A DNA stretch of 64,000 bases from the NCBI GenBank assembly GCA_963971305.1, contig OZ020309.1:7991001-8055000 (forward strand), in the 5' to 3' direction. Below, in pieces: positions 12,501-27,500 of this stretch. Made by a program: the position numbers and the translations under genes. Position 1 is the first letter of the stretch; each line of letters starts with the position of its first letter. The stretch comes from Arcuatula senhousia (taxonomy: Eukaryota > Mollusca > Bivalvia > Mytilida > Mytilidae). Below the pieces are notes generated by a model, which ran no database searches, was not told the origin of the DNA, and saw only the letters and a program-made list of their open reading frames with translations.

Positions 12501-15500
12501 CACTTAGCTCCATCATCTGGATTCTCCTCCTAAAATGAAATCGATTTTACACCTGTTCAGGGGTTCAAATTAGCATTAGTGTACTCAAGGTGCAGGACCT
12601 TTTGGAATATAGCATTAACGGTCCACCTGATAACATTTAAAAGTCCTCAATAGATGTTACTATTAATAAAGGCAGGTCCAGGACTTTTTCAAATAAAATC
12701 TAAAAGGTCCTGAACCAAAGCTGGAAGGTCCCGGACCAGAATTAATTTGAACCCCTTGGGTTTCCTGAATAGTAGTACATATACCTTTTTCAATTAAATT
12801 CTAATGCCATTAAGATATCGTGAGAAAAGAGGTTTAATATAAGGTCAGTCAAGTTTGTGATCCATTAGGGTCCAGCATGGTAAAAAGACAAATGCAAACT
12901 AATTATTTCGGAAGACTTTTCTTATAAGACTTCAAACTTATATATAAAGTGAAAAATAATATCCATAGAAATATCATTGAAAAGGCATGCACTGATGCAA
13001 CCTCATCGAAAGTATGGATTCAAATTGACTTATCATTAATTTAAAGGCATACTTGGAACCTGTGGAGGTTTCCTGCAAATATGAGCCTAATAAAACGTTT
13101 GTATTTATAAAGATATTTGATGTCATTATAAGATTGGGAACAGCCTCCACTGGTAACTACATGTATTAAGTCTGTTATTTTTTTTTAATAATGATTTTGA
13201 TATTGCAACCTAATGTTACACAAGTTTTGTCAGATATATTAATTCACATTTTTTCATAACATATAGTTTGCTTGTTTGTGGTAAAATTATAATAGCTTGT
13301 GACTTGGTCATTCAAACCCAGGAGCCCCAGGTAGGAAAATGTTGCTCACTTGGGGCAGAACAAAACAACCTGGGTAATGACGTATTAATATAATATGTAA
13401 CCTAGAATGTTCCGAATGTACTCTTTTGTTTGTTAAAAAGATCATTGACCCATACAAAACAGAGGTTACCCGTGTTCTGTTTTATATTTCAACCCGGGAA
13501 AAATAATCTACCCAGGCTGCCTAGGGAAGGAATGTCGAACGCCCTCATAGTTGTGTTATTGTTGACCTTTTGTGTACACAATGATACATCAGTGTATAAA
13601 GCTTAATGAAGATATGACTAATAAAAGCTGTTAGAAAGCATGGCCCAAAAATGCTCTGTATAACAGCTGATGGTATGAATTTTAATCAACAACATAAACA
13701 AAAAGTTGTCGACAACAGATGGACAGACTTGTAATTGTTACTTTATATGCCCCATTACGCATTTGTGGTCAAGCCATAAAACAACTGGTAAGACACGGAA
13801 ATGCCAAAAACAATCTATGTAGACAAATGCCAAAAACATAATTTAAACCAATTATGAAATAAGACCATAAAATGTGAGAAATCCACAATGGAAGTCCCAA
13901 TAACACTGAAACCATTGCTATTTCTTTAATCATTTAATCCTCTCTTAATCTTTTAATTCACAGTGCCTTCAAATAGTTTTTACTCTAAACATGTTTAACT
14001 TAGGAGGTTTTTTACCCTAATTTCCTTCAAAACAAACATGTATTTAAGTAAGTAGTTTAATTGAATAGGAATTAATCAGGATCGTGACATGATTTTATTC
14101 ATAGGATTAAGTAAAGACCCAATGATTATTACAACATACATGTACATATTGGTGGCATAAGCCCTTGTTTATTTACAAAAGTATTGGGTAGTATATATGT
14201 GTTAAGTATTAATACTTATCACAGATTAGGGTTTATAAGCATGAATTTGCCCGGATAAAACAGCCGGAAGTGTCCAAGCCATATTTGACCAGTGTCCTGA
14301 TATGGCCATTATCAGGCTGTCCATGCTCACAACACTGCTTGATATGGCTTTTTCCTGGGCCATATCAGCTCTGGTGTGCTTGCATGACGTCATTAGCTCT
14401 GCCCTTTTTACAAACATGAGATAATTTATTTTGTAATGACTACAAAACAAAAATACTAATTATAGAAAATTTAATATTTTTATATTATGTTTTCTCTTCA
14501 TTTGGTGTGTAAAAGACTAGAGTGGGTTTTATAGAGCATCTAAGGGTCTTGTGTGGAAAATGATGTGATAAAGGGATTATGACACAAAGTTATTCATATC
14601 AGGTCCCATATTATTCCTCGACCCATATTAGGACCAGGTGTCTAATATGGGAGTCTCAGAATGATATGGGACACGATATGGATAACCCTGTGTAATAATC
14701 TATATATACTACAAGTATATAATATACTACCAAATATTTTTGATAGTAAAAAAGGGCCTGCATGTTTTCATTTTATACAGCTTTAAAATACATGGAAATA
14801 TATTCATAAATGGGGACTATAAATACTTCTCAGTTAAGACAGCTTTTATGCAGAGTTTTGACACACTGATTTAGAAATTGGAATCGTGACGAGTGTGCTT
14901 TAGCAAGCAGGAACTGCTTACTCTTTCCGAGCACCTGAGTTCACTGTAGTTAAGACTTGAGTTTGCGTTGTTGATTTCTGTTGCGTTGATCTTGTGCTTT
15001 TTGTTACTTCCTGCTGGTCTTATTTGTGTTCACTGGTTTTGTTGTTTCCCCTTCAGACTTTTGACACTCGAATGCCCCATTGGTACCTGTCTCTTAGCTT
15101 CTTTGGTTTAAACAGGATCCAAAATAACTTTTACAAAAGATATTTGCATAAATAAATGCCAGAAGGGGTGCTTTACATACAAGAAGGCTATGAGATTTTT
15201 CTGAAACTTAACTGCTCTACATAGGTGAAGAGTGTAGTTAAAATGCGCAGCTTTTCTGGTGCTTTATAACCATAGAAGTGAAAAGAAAAAAGGTATAGTG
15301 GATGTTTTACTTGCATATGTGGCATGTTCAGTAAATGATCCTTAAATGCTTTAGGACCAAAAAAGTGGCAAGTTTGTAGATTGTATAAGTTGTTTTACCT
15401 GCATAGGAGGCATGGTGGGACTGTGTGCCTTCTCTGGTGCCTTATGGCCATAGATGGAGAGTTTTCTGTTTAGACCATTCACCATCTCATGGCCATGGAT

Positions 15501-18500
15501 GACATCAGTATGTGTAACATGTGAATCATCTTCACTTATACCATTTGTCTCTTCAACATCTCCATTGTGAGTATTATGAAGCAACTTCGTAGTTTCATCA
15601 TGGTCAACACCCTGCAAAAGAATTTTTTTCATATAAAAATTCAATTGTTTCAGTTAAGGGAGTACTTGAAGATTTTCGGGATTCTTGGCTTTTATCCATT
15701 CAAATGCATTAAAAATTTTCCAACATGGTTTCCTAATATTTGTTCATTACTAATTAGAGAAGGTCCTAATAAACTCCTTTTGAAATTTTCCACCAATTCT
15801 AATTATTATTTCTATGTTAAAACAGAAAAAGAATTTTCAATGTATTTCCTATGAAAAACCCAGAGAAGATTTTTTCCCGCCATATTTTTTGGTGCTTGAA
15901 TCTTAAAAACGGCTCCATGCTTTTGAAAACTTTTTTCATAAAGTCTAGCTATTTTGAGCTATTCTTTCCCAATTTTCTATTTTAAATAACTTTTAATTAC
16001 AAAAAATCTCAGGCTCGTACTCCCTTAATAATTCCTGTTAACTACATATGCAAACCACGAAATTAAGAAAGCCAACAAATTTGTCTATGGAAAGGGGGGG
16101 CATCTATGAAAAATTGATAATCATGATCAGTATACTGCATGAACAAATTGTTGCTGATCCCCTCCCTCAAATCTTCAGATTTTATCATCATGCACATGCC
16201 CTTTTTTTTTTATTTTCTAGATCTGCCCTGGCCTATATATATATATGGTACCTGAAGGTCTAGAGAATTAGGCTTTTTCACAGGGTTCCCAGTCTGTCCA
16301 AAGATTGACACCTGTCTGGTATATCCTGGTCTAGGATTGGAGTTAGGTATGGTGTGGCCACCATCAGATAACACTTCCCCGTCCCCATTACACACAGGTT
16401 TGGATAGAAGTTCAACAAACTCATCATCTTTATTCTACAATACAAAAACAAAACAATATGTGATAAAGATTACAAAAGAAATTTCCTGGTGAAGTGTACA
16501 ACTGAATATTAGTATTTACTGTAAACATGCAAATTATGGCAGGATGATATTTTCACGTTTTTGTCAAGTCAACCTTTTGCATGGCACTTGTTTCATGGTG
16601 GAAAAATTTGTGCTTTTTCTTACCATTTGTATTCTATATTCAAAGAATTTGGTCATTCTTCAATGATTTTCTAAATACTGGTATCCAACAAATTTTTTCC
16701 ACCAAAAGGGGGAGGGGAGTTCCCTATGGACCCCCCTTCTGGATCTGCCCATGCTGGTAAGTGATAATAATCAAGTAGCTTCATTCTTGGGATTAATAGC
16801 ATGCGGCCACAACCCAACTAATTTTCCAGAGTGAGTATCCAGATATACCCATTTCCTAAGAAAATTTTGTAATTTATTTGCATTTTTTGGGGTAAAACTA
16901 GCCTGGAAACCTCACTTCATCTTCAGAACACCCCCATGGAGCGCAACCTCCTGGTTCTTTCAAATTTTCTGAATCTCTGCTTCATAGTATCTGCTTTAAA
17001 GAAGTAATAATTAATATATTAAGAATATAAATAAAGCTAGCAGATGTTTTCTGGTAGCTTTATACTTATATTTTTATTACCTCTTGTACCACTACTGTGG
17101 AATCCTTAGTTTATTTTAACTATAAATCATTTACTATTAACAAAGAATTCAAGGTCAATGTCAGCAACATATAATAGAGAAAATGTCAATGACATTAAAT
17201 GTCCTATAACTGGATCAATTAGGGGTCAAGGTCTTACCAGGTCTTTGGGTTCAATTAAGGTTACATGTGTAAAAATGTAAAGTTTTATTTCCTAATTTGA
17301 ATTTTAAATTATTGAAACACTTGTGACATTTACAAACACTTCACTTGGATAATGACAAAGTTAATAGAATGTTTGCCTAAAGCTATTAAAAGTTTACTAA
17401 CCATAAGGTTGTTGCAATAAAAAAAACCTCAAAATAAAAAAAAGGAAACAAGGGAGCAGTAATTTTCACCATTAATAGATTAAAACACAAGTGATAAAAC
17501 GAAACATCTAAAGTCTGCAGGATCAATATTTAGTAGGCAATATTGCTTTTCTACCTTCAGGATATAAACACTCAATAGTTCAATAATTTCAATCCAAAAT
17601 GTCATTAATTTTGAAAATAATCAAACGAAAATGATGAATTCATCTATTTTTTGTTCTAGTTCATAAATGATATTCAAGCACAGAACTTTTACATCAATTG
17701 TGATCTATAGCTTTCCGTTTGATAAATTCTACAAATATGATTAAAACAGAGTCTTTTACCATGTTTGAACAGATTTTTTTTAAATAATTGATGGGAAAAG
17801 CCTAGTTTCTATTGAGAGGATGTCAATTTCAAGATGCATTTAAAGTCAATTCATACTTTATTTTACAAACACAATAATGTAGCTCCTTTGTCATCTTTGG
17901 TTAGGCAGAGCTACAATGCTGTCCCATTACTGAAGCATTGCCGAAAGAGAATCACACAGGACACAATTTTATTCCTTAGAATTTATGTTTGGTACTTAAA
18001 TGTTGCTATTATTATATCATTGATGAATTCAGATAAAAAAATTTGAGCAAGTTTCAACTTTTTTGTATTTTAGGATCAGAATATTAAATGTAAGGCCTAA
18101 AATAAAATTAGGTTTGTTTGCTCTTCCCCTACCGACCCACTTAAAAATGCCCCATACTCACAAAATTTTATTGCCTATATCCAGAAAGAAATGTTATTTT
18201 CTCAAAATTCTTAATGACTTTGACTTTTTTTGCAAATTATGTAAAAATATAGGTTTTACATAAAATAAAATAATTTACCTACCTGCCTACTAAAATAGAA
18301 ATTTGTGAGTCGGGAAGGGCAAACAAAATTATTTTTAAGACTAATTCTATACATCAAATCAATATCTAACTGTGGTTTTAAATTAAAATTCTCAGTAAAT
18401 TTTGTTATTTTGTGTGTGTGCAACATGTAGGGCCATAGAAATGGGTTTTTTAAAATACTTTTTACCTTATCTGAAATTCATGGCCATCAGGATAAGGGAT

Positions 18501-21500
18501 CACACTCCCTTTTGAGATTGATCCTTCAAGTTCCGTAATTTTGTTATTACCTTTATTTTTCATATTGTAATTTACATATCTAGGGAATTTTAAGTACACC
18601 AATCGCATTCATGGCTCACACCCCCAAAATTTCTAATATCCATAAGTACATGTAAACCACACCCTGTCATAATTTATTACTGAAACATGAAAATTTTCGC
18701 TGGGTGATATTTTTGCATTTTTGTAATTTTACCATTCACATTGGGGATGTAAATTTTGCACTTTTTAGATAATTTTGTTTATATACTTTAAGAATAACAG
18801 GCAATGACAGGGGTTCAAAATAGAACTTTTCAGAGGTCCGGGACCTTCAAAATTCTTAATACATAATGTCCTGGACCTGCATGTATCTACAATCACGCCT
18901 ATCATCGCAGATATTTGTAATCACAAATGAAGCAACAATAACCCCTACATGAAACTGATCACATTTACAGTACATGTATCCGGTTACAGGATATAATCTT
19001 AACAAATTTGCACCTACATGTAGTTTTTCTTTTCAATTCTAAAATCATGCACTACTTTCATGTTGCCCTATCACCAGTCTTCCAGTACACAGGAACCCCC
19101 ATGTACTTCGAGTTATTTTTGTTTTAATAGTTATCAAAATAACTTATTAATATTCACACTTTGTGTTATCAGAAGCACTTTAAAATTATTGCCTAGGTGT
19201 TCGCCTTTGATCTAAGTTTTAATGCTTATAATTCAGACATTTATAGTGGTGATATGATCATGTACATGAATATAAACGTCCCATAGTCAAGGTTTCTTCA
19301 TGTTACAAACAACAATAACATGTACATGTTGTAACAACGTCATGTTGGATTTTAATGAAGATGATGATTCTGCAAAGGAAGAGATGTACAATAATGTCAT
19401 TACAACACGAGCACCCAACTGTTTTTTCATAGACTAAGACTAGGGTTAATTTGTAAATATGTCTCAGTTTTATTCATATCTGTAATCATAACACATGAAT
19501 AGCTTTTTAAAAATTTGTTTCAAGGCCATTTTCAGCATCAGAAGGATGTAACCACTTACAATGAATGTAGAATATATTGTACAATCATTCAAGGGCTGAT
19601 ACTGAAGGGGGTCAGGGGACAAGGGCCCACCATTGTGAAAAAAATTGTTTGGATGTATAGAAAATCTTTGAAGTATGACCAGAGTTGCTCCCTTAGTAAA
19701 TCAGTGCCCCCCCCCCCTTTTTTTTAATTTCTGGATTGGCCCAGCTAAGCAGAACTTAACAAATATTTTACACAAGATTCAAAATACATTTTTAGGAATA
19801 TGACTCTCCCATCTCTTTCCAGTAGTTAAATGGTCTGTCACTTTGAAGTTCCTTATTCCATGTACTAATGTATAAAGAAAACTTAGCTACAAATGTATGA
19901 CTTCACTATCTTAAACATTTAATCCCCTATAATTTAAAGCCCCATTCATTGTCAGTTAATAGTTTAAGGTTGACCTTGGGCAGTATAAACATCTCTATAG
20001 TGTCAAGGTTCAAAGATAAAATCCAAATAGTTCTATCGATTTTCTTTTGAAACACTAGAGTACAGGGTATTTAATGGTACGATTGCACTTCAGAGTGTGG
20101 ATAGTTAAGCTAAAAGTTTTGTTATAAAAAGGTTTATCAATTTTCTGTTATACAGAGGTAAAACAGTGCAACTGCACTCTTATAATAGAGGCAACTGATG
20201 ATTCAATGGAAAGTAAAACTTGAAGTTTATGGATTTTCTTTTCAACAATGATAAAATTGTGCAATTCAGAGGGGGGCATAGGGGTCATATGCCCCCCCCC
20301 CCTTTAATTAATAAATTAATTTTATTGTGCTAAATTGACAGAGCTACATAAAACTTTCATAAATTTGACATTTTAAGCAATTACATCCCTCTTTTATAGA
20401 ACTCTGAACCCCCCCCCTCCTGCAACAGCATTTTACAGAGAAATATGATGAATCTGAGGCAAGTTAAGCTTCAATAAGTTTAAATAAGACCAAGATAAAA
20501 TAGTTTCTCGATTTTCATCCTAATTTCTTGAAAATATGGGGTGGGCATGCGAATTTTATTTTTAATCCATTTTGATAAAACATGTTGCCATTTTAAAAGA
20601 AATTGACCAAAAATTTACCTTAAAGTTGACAAAATACCAAGATAAAATTTATTGAGGGGGCTGAAAAAATCGGGCAGGAGGGGATGAGAATCTAGAATAT
20701 TTTATATATTGACCTAATACAAAAAGTTTATGATTTTCTTTTGTAATACCTGACAAGACAGGTTAAAGTGCACAAGTTTCATGAATCATGTTAATCTAAA
20801 AGTTTTACAACACAAAATGTTTATTGGGTTTTTCTTTATATCGTACCTAATGTTATGTACCTTGATACGACTGCACTTTAAAACAACTGATGAGTCAGTG
20901 AAAAGGAATCAGAATATTTTTTGGAATAAAATCCAAACAACTGGATTGTTACCAAAACTTATATACAAGGACATATATAAAACAACACAAGACCAAGATA
21001 AAAGTAAGCAACACAAGAAAGAAAGCATGGGATTTAAATAAATCTTAATCCAAAATTAATAACATCATATTTGTTCTACTTATCAACACAAGAATTCTTA
21101 AAACCTGGTACGTAGCATGTAGGTCATTTACATTTGTATTCAAAGAAATAGATTTACACCATGGCCAGGAGTTAACCATTTAAAACATGTAAAACCTACC
21201 CTACCAATCACTTGTTCCCCCCCCAATCCACCCCAAAAAAAAATAATTGGGGTTAAATATACAGGAAATCACTAAAGCATGATAAACATGTATAGTTGTG
21301 AATTATCAGTAAATGCTGTATTAAATTGTACATAAAGTGAATTAATTGTCAATAAAAGCAAGCCGAGCGCAGCATGATACGACCCGCAACAAGTTGAACC
21401 CTGTTCGTTGGAGGCCCAATATGGATAGTCTATTGCTTTTGTCACATGAAGCCCATGGTGGACTTACAACATTTTTTGACACATGCATCCTGTGGTATAT

Positions 21501-24500
21501 TTGACACATATGTACTTACTTTAACATCTATGATCTAATACAAAAATAAGCCTTATTTATATACATGTATTTTAAAATTGACATTTTTGGCCCTTTGACC
21601 CCTAATTTCTCAAAAATTGTAAGAAAAATATTTCAAATTAAGACAGAGATTTTCATAAGGAATCCAATGAAAAAAAGATTTTGAAAATTGGACCAAATTT
21701 TTTTTTAAATTTAATGAATAATAAACATTCTACATCAGTTTTGTCAATACACCCGTTTTAGCCCCTTTTGACCCTTTTTTTATAAAACAACAGGGGCCAC
21801 AAACCCCAATTTCAATACCAACATTTATTTAGTGTATGAAAAACACAGGCAGGGATTTTTGCAAGGATTCAAAAGAAATAAAGAAAGAATGTGTCCATGG
21901 GACACGGATGCCCCCGCTGGCCTCAAATAAAAAGTTGAAGTCCGAAAGGTCTGAAAGTCGCTAAGGACGCATAGTTAATCATACTTAACCATCCTACCAA
22001 TTTTCAAATCATTCCCATGTACGGTTTCTGAGAAAAGCTTGACGGAAATTTTCATGTCGATTTTGGTATCGGTCCAGCCCCAAACAGGAAGTAGATGTCC
22101 GACAGGTCTAAAATTCGCTTAGGACATATAGTTTGTCATACTGAACAATCCTACCAAGTTTCAAGTCATTCCCATTTACGGTTTCTGAGAAAAGCTTGAC
22201 GGAAATTTTCATGTCGATTTTGGTATCGGTCCAGCCCCAAACAGGAAGTAGATGTCCGACAGGTCTAAAATTCGCTTAGGACATATAGTTTGTCGTTCTG
22301 AACAATCCTACCAAGTTTCAAGTCATTCCCATGTACAGTTTCTGAGAAAAGCTTGACGGAAATTTTCATGTCGATTTTGGTATCGATCCAGCCCCAAACA
22401 GGAAGTAGATGTCCGACAGGTCTAAAATTCGCTTAGGACATATAGTTTGTCATACTGAACCATCCTACCAAGTTTCAAGTCATTCCCATTTACGGTTTCT
22501 GAGAAAAGCTTGACGGAAATTCGTACGGACGGACGGACGTACGGACGGACGGACGGACGGACATGAGTAAAACTTAATGCCCCCCGACATGTCGTCGCGG
22601 GGGCATAAAAAAAAGATTTTGAAAATCGGACCACAAATAAAAAAGTCGATTTTTTGGGTGTGGCCCCTTTTTGGACCCCCTATAGCAATGTAACGGTGCA
22701 ATTTTTATCAAAACCAGTGACACATTTAGTTGACAGAATTTAATTATGAACTCAATAAAATAAGAATTTTCAAAATTGAATGAATAATAAACATTCTATA
22801 ACAGTTTTGTCAATACACCCATTTAAGCCCCTTATGACCCTTTTTTCTAAAACAGCAGGGGCCACAAACCCCAAATTCAATACCAACATTCCTTTACTGG
22901 ATATAATCATCATATTAAAACTTCATAACAATTGGCTGGCCCGCTACAACTTTATTTTTAGTATATAACTATATGCCTATAAAGACTTTGAATGAAAGAA
23001 CCTTAGTGAGCACGCTCACATACCCCACGCGTTCGGCTATTGGACTATCAATGTTATCCTTGAGGAATTAGTATCAACCTACAGGAATCAATAATATTGA
23101 ATGATTGTAAAAGTGAATGTGCAAGTATTTGAATACATGTATCATAACAAAGTTATGTCAAATTTCTAAGTCCAAAGGGCCATAACTCCCACAAAAATTT
23201 GCGGATCAAAAATTCCTGGTGATATGCACAACCACATATGGTGTACTTCTTGCATACCAAGTTTCGTTAAATTCTGTTCAGTAGTTTAAGAGGAGTTGCG
23301 ATTACAAACTGTACTCATGATTTTCTTCAAATTTCTAAGTCCAAAGGGCCATAACTCCCACAAAAAATTGCAAATAAAAAATTCCCGGTAATATGCACAA
23401 CTACATATGGTGTTCATCTTGCATACCAAGTTTCGTTAAATTCTGTTCAGTAGTTTAAGAGGAGTTGCGATTACAAACTGTATTCATGATTTTCTGCAAA
23501 TTTCTAAGTCCAAAGGGCCATAACTCCCACAAAAATTTGCGAATCAAAAATTCCTGGTAATATGCACAACTACATATGGTGTTCTTCTTGCATACCAAGT
23601 TTCGTTAAATTCTGTTCAGTAGTTTAAGAGGAGTTGCGATTACAAACTGTATTCATGATTTTCTGCAAATTTCTAAGTCCAAAGGGCCATAACTCCCACA
23701 AAAATTTGCCAATCAAAAATTCCCGGTTATATGCACAACTACATATGGTGTTCTTCTTGCATACCAAGTTTCGTTAAATTCTGTTCAGTAGTTTAAGAGG
23801 AGTTGCGATTACAAATTGTATTCATGATTTTCTGCAAATTTCTAAGTCCAAAGGGCCATAACTCCCACAAAAATTTGCGAATCGAAAATTCCCGGTAAGA
23901 TGCACAACTACATATGATGTTCTTCTTGCATACCAAGTTTCGTTAAATTCTGTTCAGTAGTTTAAGAGGAGTTGCGATTACAAACTTTGATCACAGACTG
24001 ACGGACGGACCAGTCAAAAACATTATACCCTTCGCAACTTCGTTGGGTGGGGTATAAAAATGGCGTTTTTGGCCCCTTCAACCCCTAATTTCTCAAAAAC
24101 GGTTAGAGATATTTCAAATCTGATTGAAAAACGCAGGCAGGGATTTTTATAAGGATTCTAATGAAAAAAAGATTTTGAAAATTGGACCACAAATAAGAAA
24201 GTCAATTTTTGGGGTGTGGCCCCTTTTTGACCCCCTATAGCAATAAAACGGTGCAATATATATTGAAACCGTTGACACATTTAGTTGACAGAATTTAATG
24301 ATGAAAATTCAATAAAAAAAGAATTTTCAAAATTTAATGAATAATAAACATTCTACAACAGTTTTGTCAATACATCCGATTTAGCCCCTGTTGGCCCTTT
24401 TTGCTAAAACAGTAGGGGCCACAAACCCCAAATACAATACCAACCTTCCTTTAGTGGTTACAAACTTCATTTCCAAATTTCATATCAATCGGTCAATATT

Positions 24501-27500
24501 TCATCAAGTTATTGCACTGAAACCAAATGTCCACAGACGACGACGCCGACAACGACAACGATGAAGACGACATCGCCATAACATTATACGATCACAAAAA
24601 TTTTGCGGTCGTATAAAAGTAAACAGCAGAAAATCTAGAAAAGGGGGAGGGGGGTTCAAAGGTTTGGATTATACATGTATCCCTATTTTGTCATGCAGGT
24701 TTTCAGCAAAAATTGGCTTAGATCCCAATCCCCATCCCCTCCCATCCCTAAGTCCTTGACTCTTACAAATATCTGGATCCTTCTGTACAGTGGACGATCC
24801 AGAGGTTGTTACAGGGTTGTTGAAACCACCCCCCCCCCCCTTTTCACTCCTTTTTAATTTCCGCACCCACATCTGCATAGAGCATGCATACAATGTATCT
24901 TAGTTAATGGAAAATTATACCTCATCAGCAGCACTAGAACCCAAACAAAGGAAATCCACAATTCAAAAGATGTTCAAAATGCATAAAACCAAACAAAATC
25001 CAAATATATACAGCTAAGGGCAAAACTACGATGGAGGGAGTTTAGAATTTACATAAATTTAGAAATTGGTTAAAAACAAAGTACAGGTACACCATATCTG
25101 AAAAATAAAGACACAGGGAATTATTCTACTAACTCCACATGGCATAAAAGACAAAACTCCTGCAATAAATAATTTATGACATGTCTCCCAATGTGAACTG
25201 CAATCCATACAAGTCACAGAAATACGTGGATCACACATGTGCCACATGTTAAAGGCAAATGACTATCAGATCAGTGAAGTTGTAATAATAAAGAAATCAT
25301 CTTTATGACAATTACCCAATAAACAATGCCAATATTATTATCGTTATTATATTAGCAATATAATTAACCATGGCTAATATTATTATGAGTGATATCATGA
25401 GTTCAGACAAGTGTCGAGAAACTGACAAAGAAAGAAGTCATATGTCAATGTAGTTACCTTAATAGATCAACAATATTATGCAAAAAAAATATGGTGCAGA
25501 CCTTGAGCTAATTATCATCTGCAAAGACAGGTTAAGGACAGTCGTGTGCACCATACAGTACTCTCTCCTGTTTCGACAGAAACTGAGAATGGTTTGGTAA
25601 ATAAATGTATGAAATAATATCTTATAATGGTATATTTCCCAGTCCCCATCCCGATCTAGGATCAAGAAAATACTTACAAATGTAACAATATGGTACATGT
25701 ATCCCCACCATGTAAATGTATCCAAAACAAGAGGTTTACATGTAGGTTGGAAATATGAAATACATGGATTGATTGATTCGTAAATAGAGTAAAAACCCTT
25801 TTCAATGTCCATAGCCTTCAATTAATCAGGGATAGAAAGTAAAAATATTTTCAAGGGGCAAAAAATTGCTTGTTCATACAAAAGTGAGAAACAAATTGTT
25901 TAAATTTGAGTCAAAAATAATATGATAATCATGATAATTGTGTCGTGTACAGAAATTTGTACAGAAATTTGCAGAATTTGAAAGTCCAGGGGCACTTTGC
26001 CTCTTAGCTTTTGCTAAATTCGAACCCTGACCCAAGTTTAATGCAACTAAAACCAGAAAGCACCAATAACAATGACCTTAAGAAGGTTAACATTTTGATT
26101 AATAAATTTGAATTCATTATTGCAAATTACACCCATATGAGTCAAAGCTATTACAAATGAACAAATCATTTTCATTATATGAGAGCATAATGATAAAAAG
26201 AAAAGAATTCAACTACAAAACTTGAAAAGAAAAATTGGGAAATCACACTGAGATCAGATGAACAATAAAAATTTCCTTATTATTTGTAGGGCATCAATTT
26301 TCATGGTTTTCATGGGTGGACCTAACCCATGAAATTTGATACCAAACGTAAAGGAAATTGAACATAGATCTGCATGTATGATGCAGACTTTTGAACCACA
26401 AATAACTTATTGATTTTCATCAAACCACAAAAATTGGTACCCAAGATAACAAAAGAATCCACAGCTAAAACAAAACTGTTGTGTGAAGATGTGCATGTAT
26501 ACAGAAATGACAGTCCCAATAGGGCATCGATCATATAAAAAGCTCCCACATGTTGCCAGGACTAATCAGGTGATAAATTGAGGCATATTATAACAGATAC
26601 TGATCAATCATAACAATAAAGATATGTTCAGAGATCATGTAGGTTCAATTTGTTGGGTTGAGGGTTAATTATGATGAATGTTATTGACAAGGCAGAATGA
26701 GTTATCACAGATAGTCAGATACAGATCTAATCTAATTTTAACTTAATTTGTATCATACCCGTAGCCAGGGGGGGTTCGAGGGGTTCGGACGAACCCCCCC
26801 TTGGACAAAAAAATTGATCAAAATAGGGAAAAATCAGGTGAAAAATGGGTTAAGCACTATTAAACTCAGAAAAAATTGGGAAATCAAACCCCCCCCCCCT
26901 TCACATTTTCGAACCCCCTGTTGAAAAATTCTGGCTACGGGTATGTGTATCATGCTCAGATCTTAGGGAAGATAGTATTCATTTTATCCATCTCTTTATA
27001 ATAGTAAAAAATATATTATTAAAGAAGTTAAAGAACATAGTTGTAGTTGAGAGAATTTTCTTTACCAATTTTTACACTTTTATCTTTTATGGCTATGCCC
27101 AAATAATTAAAAATCTTAGTTAAAGTTTTAGGGGGGGGGCTTTGAATACACCACAACAAATGGTAATCTAGTACCATACAAAAAGACCAATAAATCTCTG
27201 GGTTCTTTAAAAATATGTTGGTATTCTTTACTTTGATCGCAGAGCCATGTTTGCCTACACATGTATCTTTAAATCTAAAATAACCCATGTTTATAGTGGA
27301 TTCAACGGTTTTTAAATTTCTTTATTGATTTTAGAATTCCCTCATTGTTCAAGCCAATCAAATGTGTATTTCACCTCCCAATAATAAAACTGTTATTTGT
27401 TTACTCTTTACAGTGCTTGCATACTGTATCTTTGACAAAACAATGCTGTGTGTGTGACCTTCAAGTATTACTATCTTGAATATTTTGAAAATGTTTATAT

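Larger units (their letters stand above)
21360..24618. mobile_element. Three-family nested repeat complex in gene A intron 1
   Basis: A host repeat starts near 'gatacgacccgcaacaag' and ends 'cggtcgtataaaagt'. Its blocks 'gattttgaaaattggacc', 'tagcccc..tgaccctttt' and 'caggggccacaaacccca' occur two or more times. It is interrupted by family c (21890-22606) and family d (22995-24056). The block order suggests successive insertion rather than one composite element. Confidence 0.65.

Noticed and set aside
22422..22701. Frames with repeated RPSVRPSVR residues
   Set aside because: Translation of the GGACGGACG tract of repeat family c; not a protein.
25459..25821. 120-codon minus-strand frame in intron 1
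   Set aside because: Hydrophobic/aromatic mixture typical of AT-rich chance frames, no homologue recognised, no splice signals, lies inside gene A intron on the same strand.
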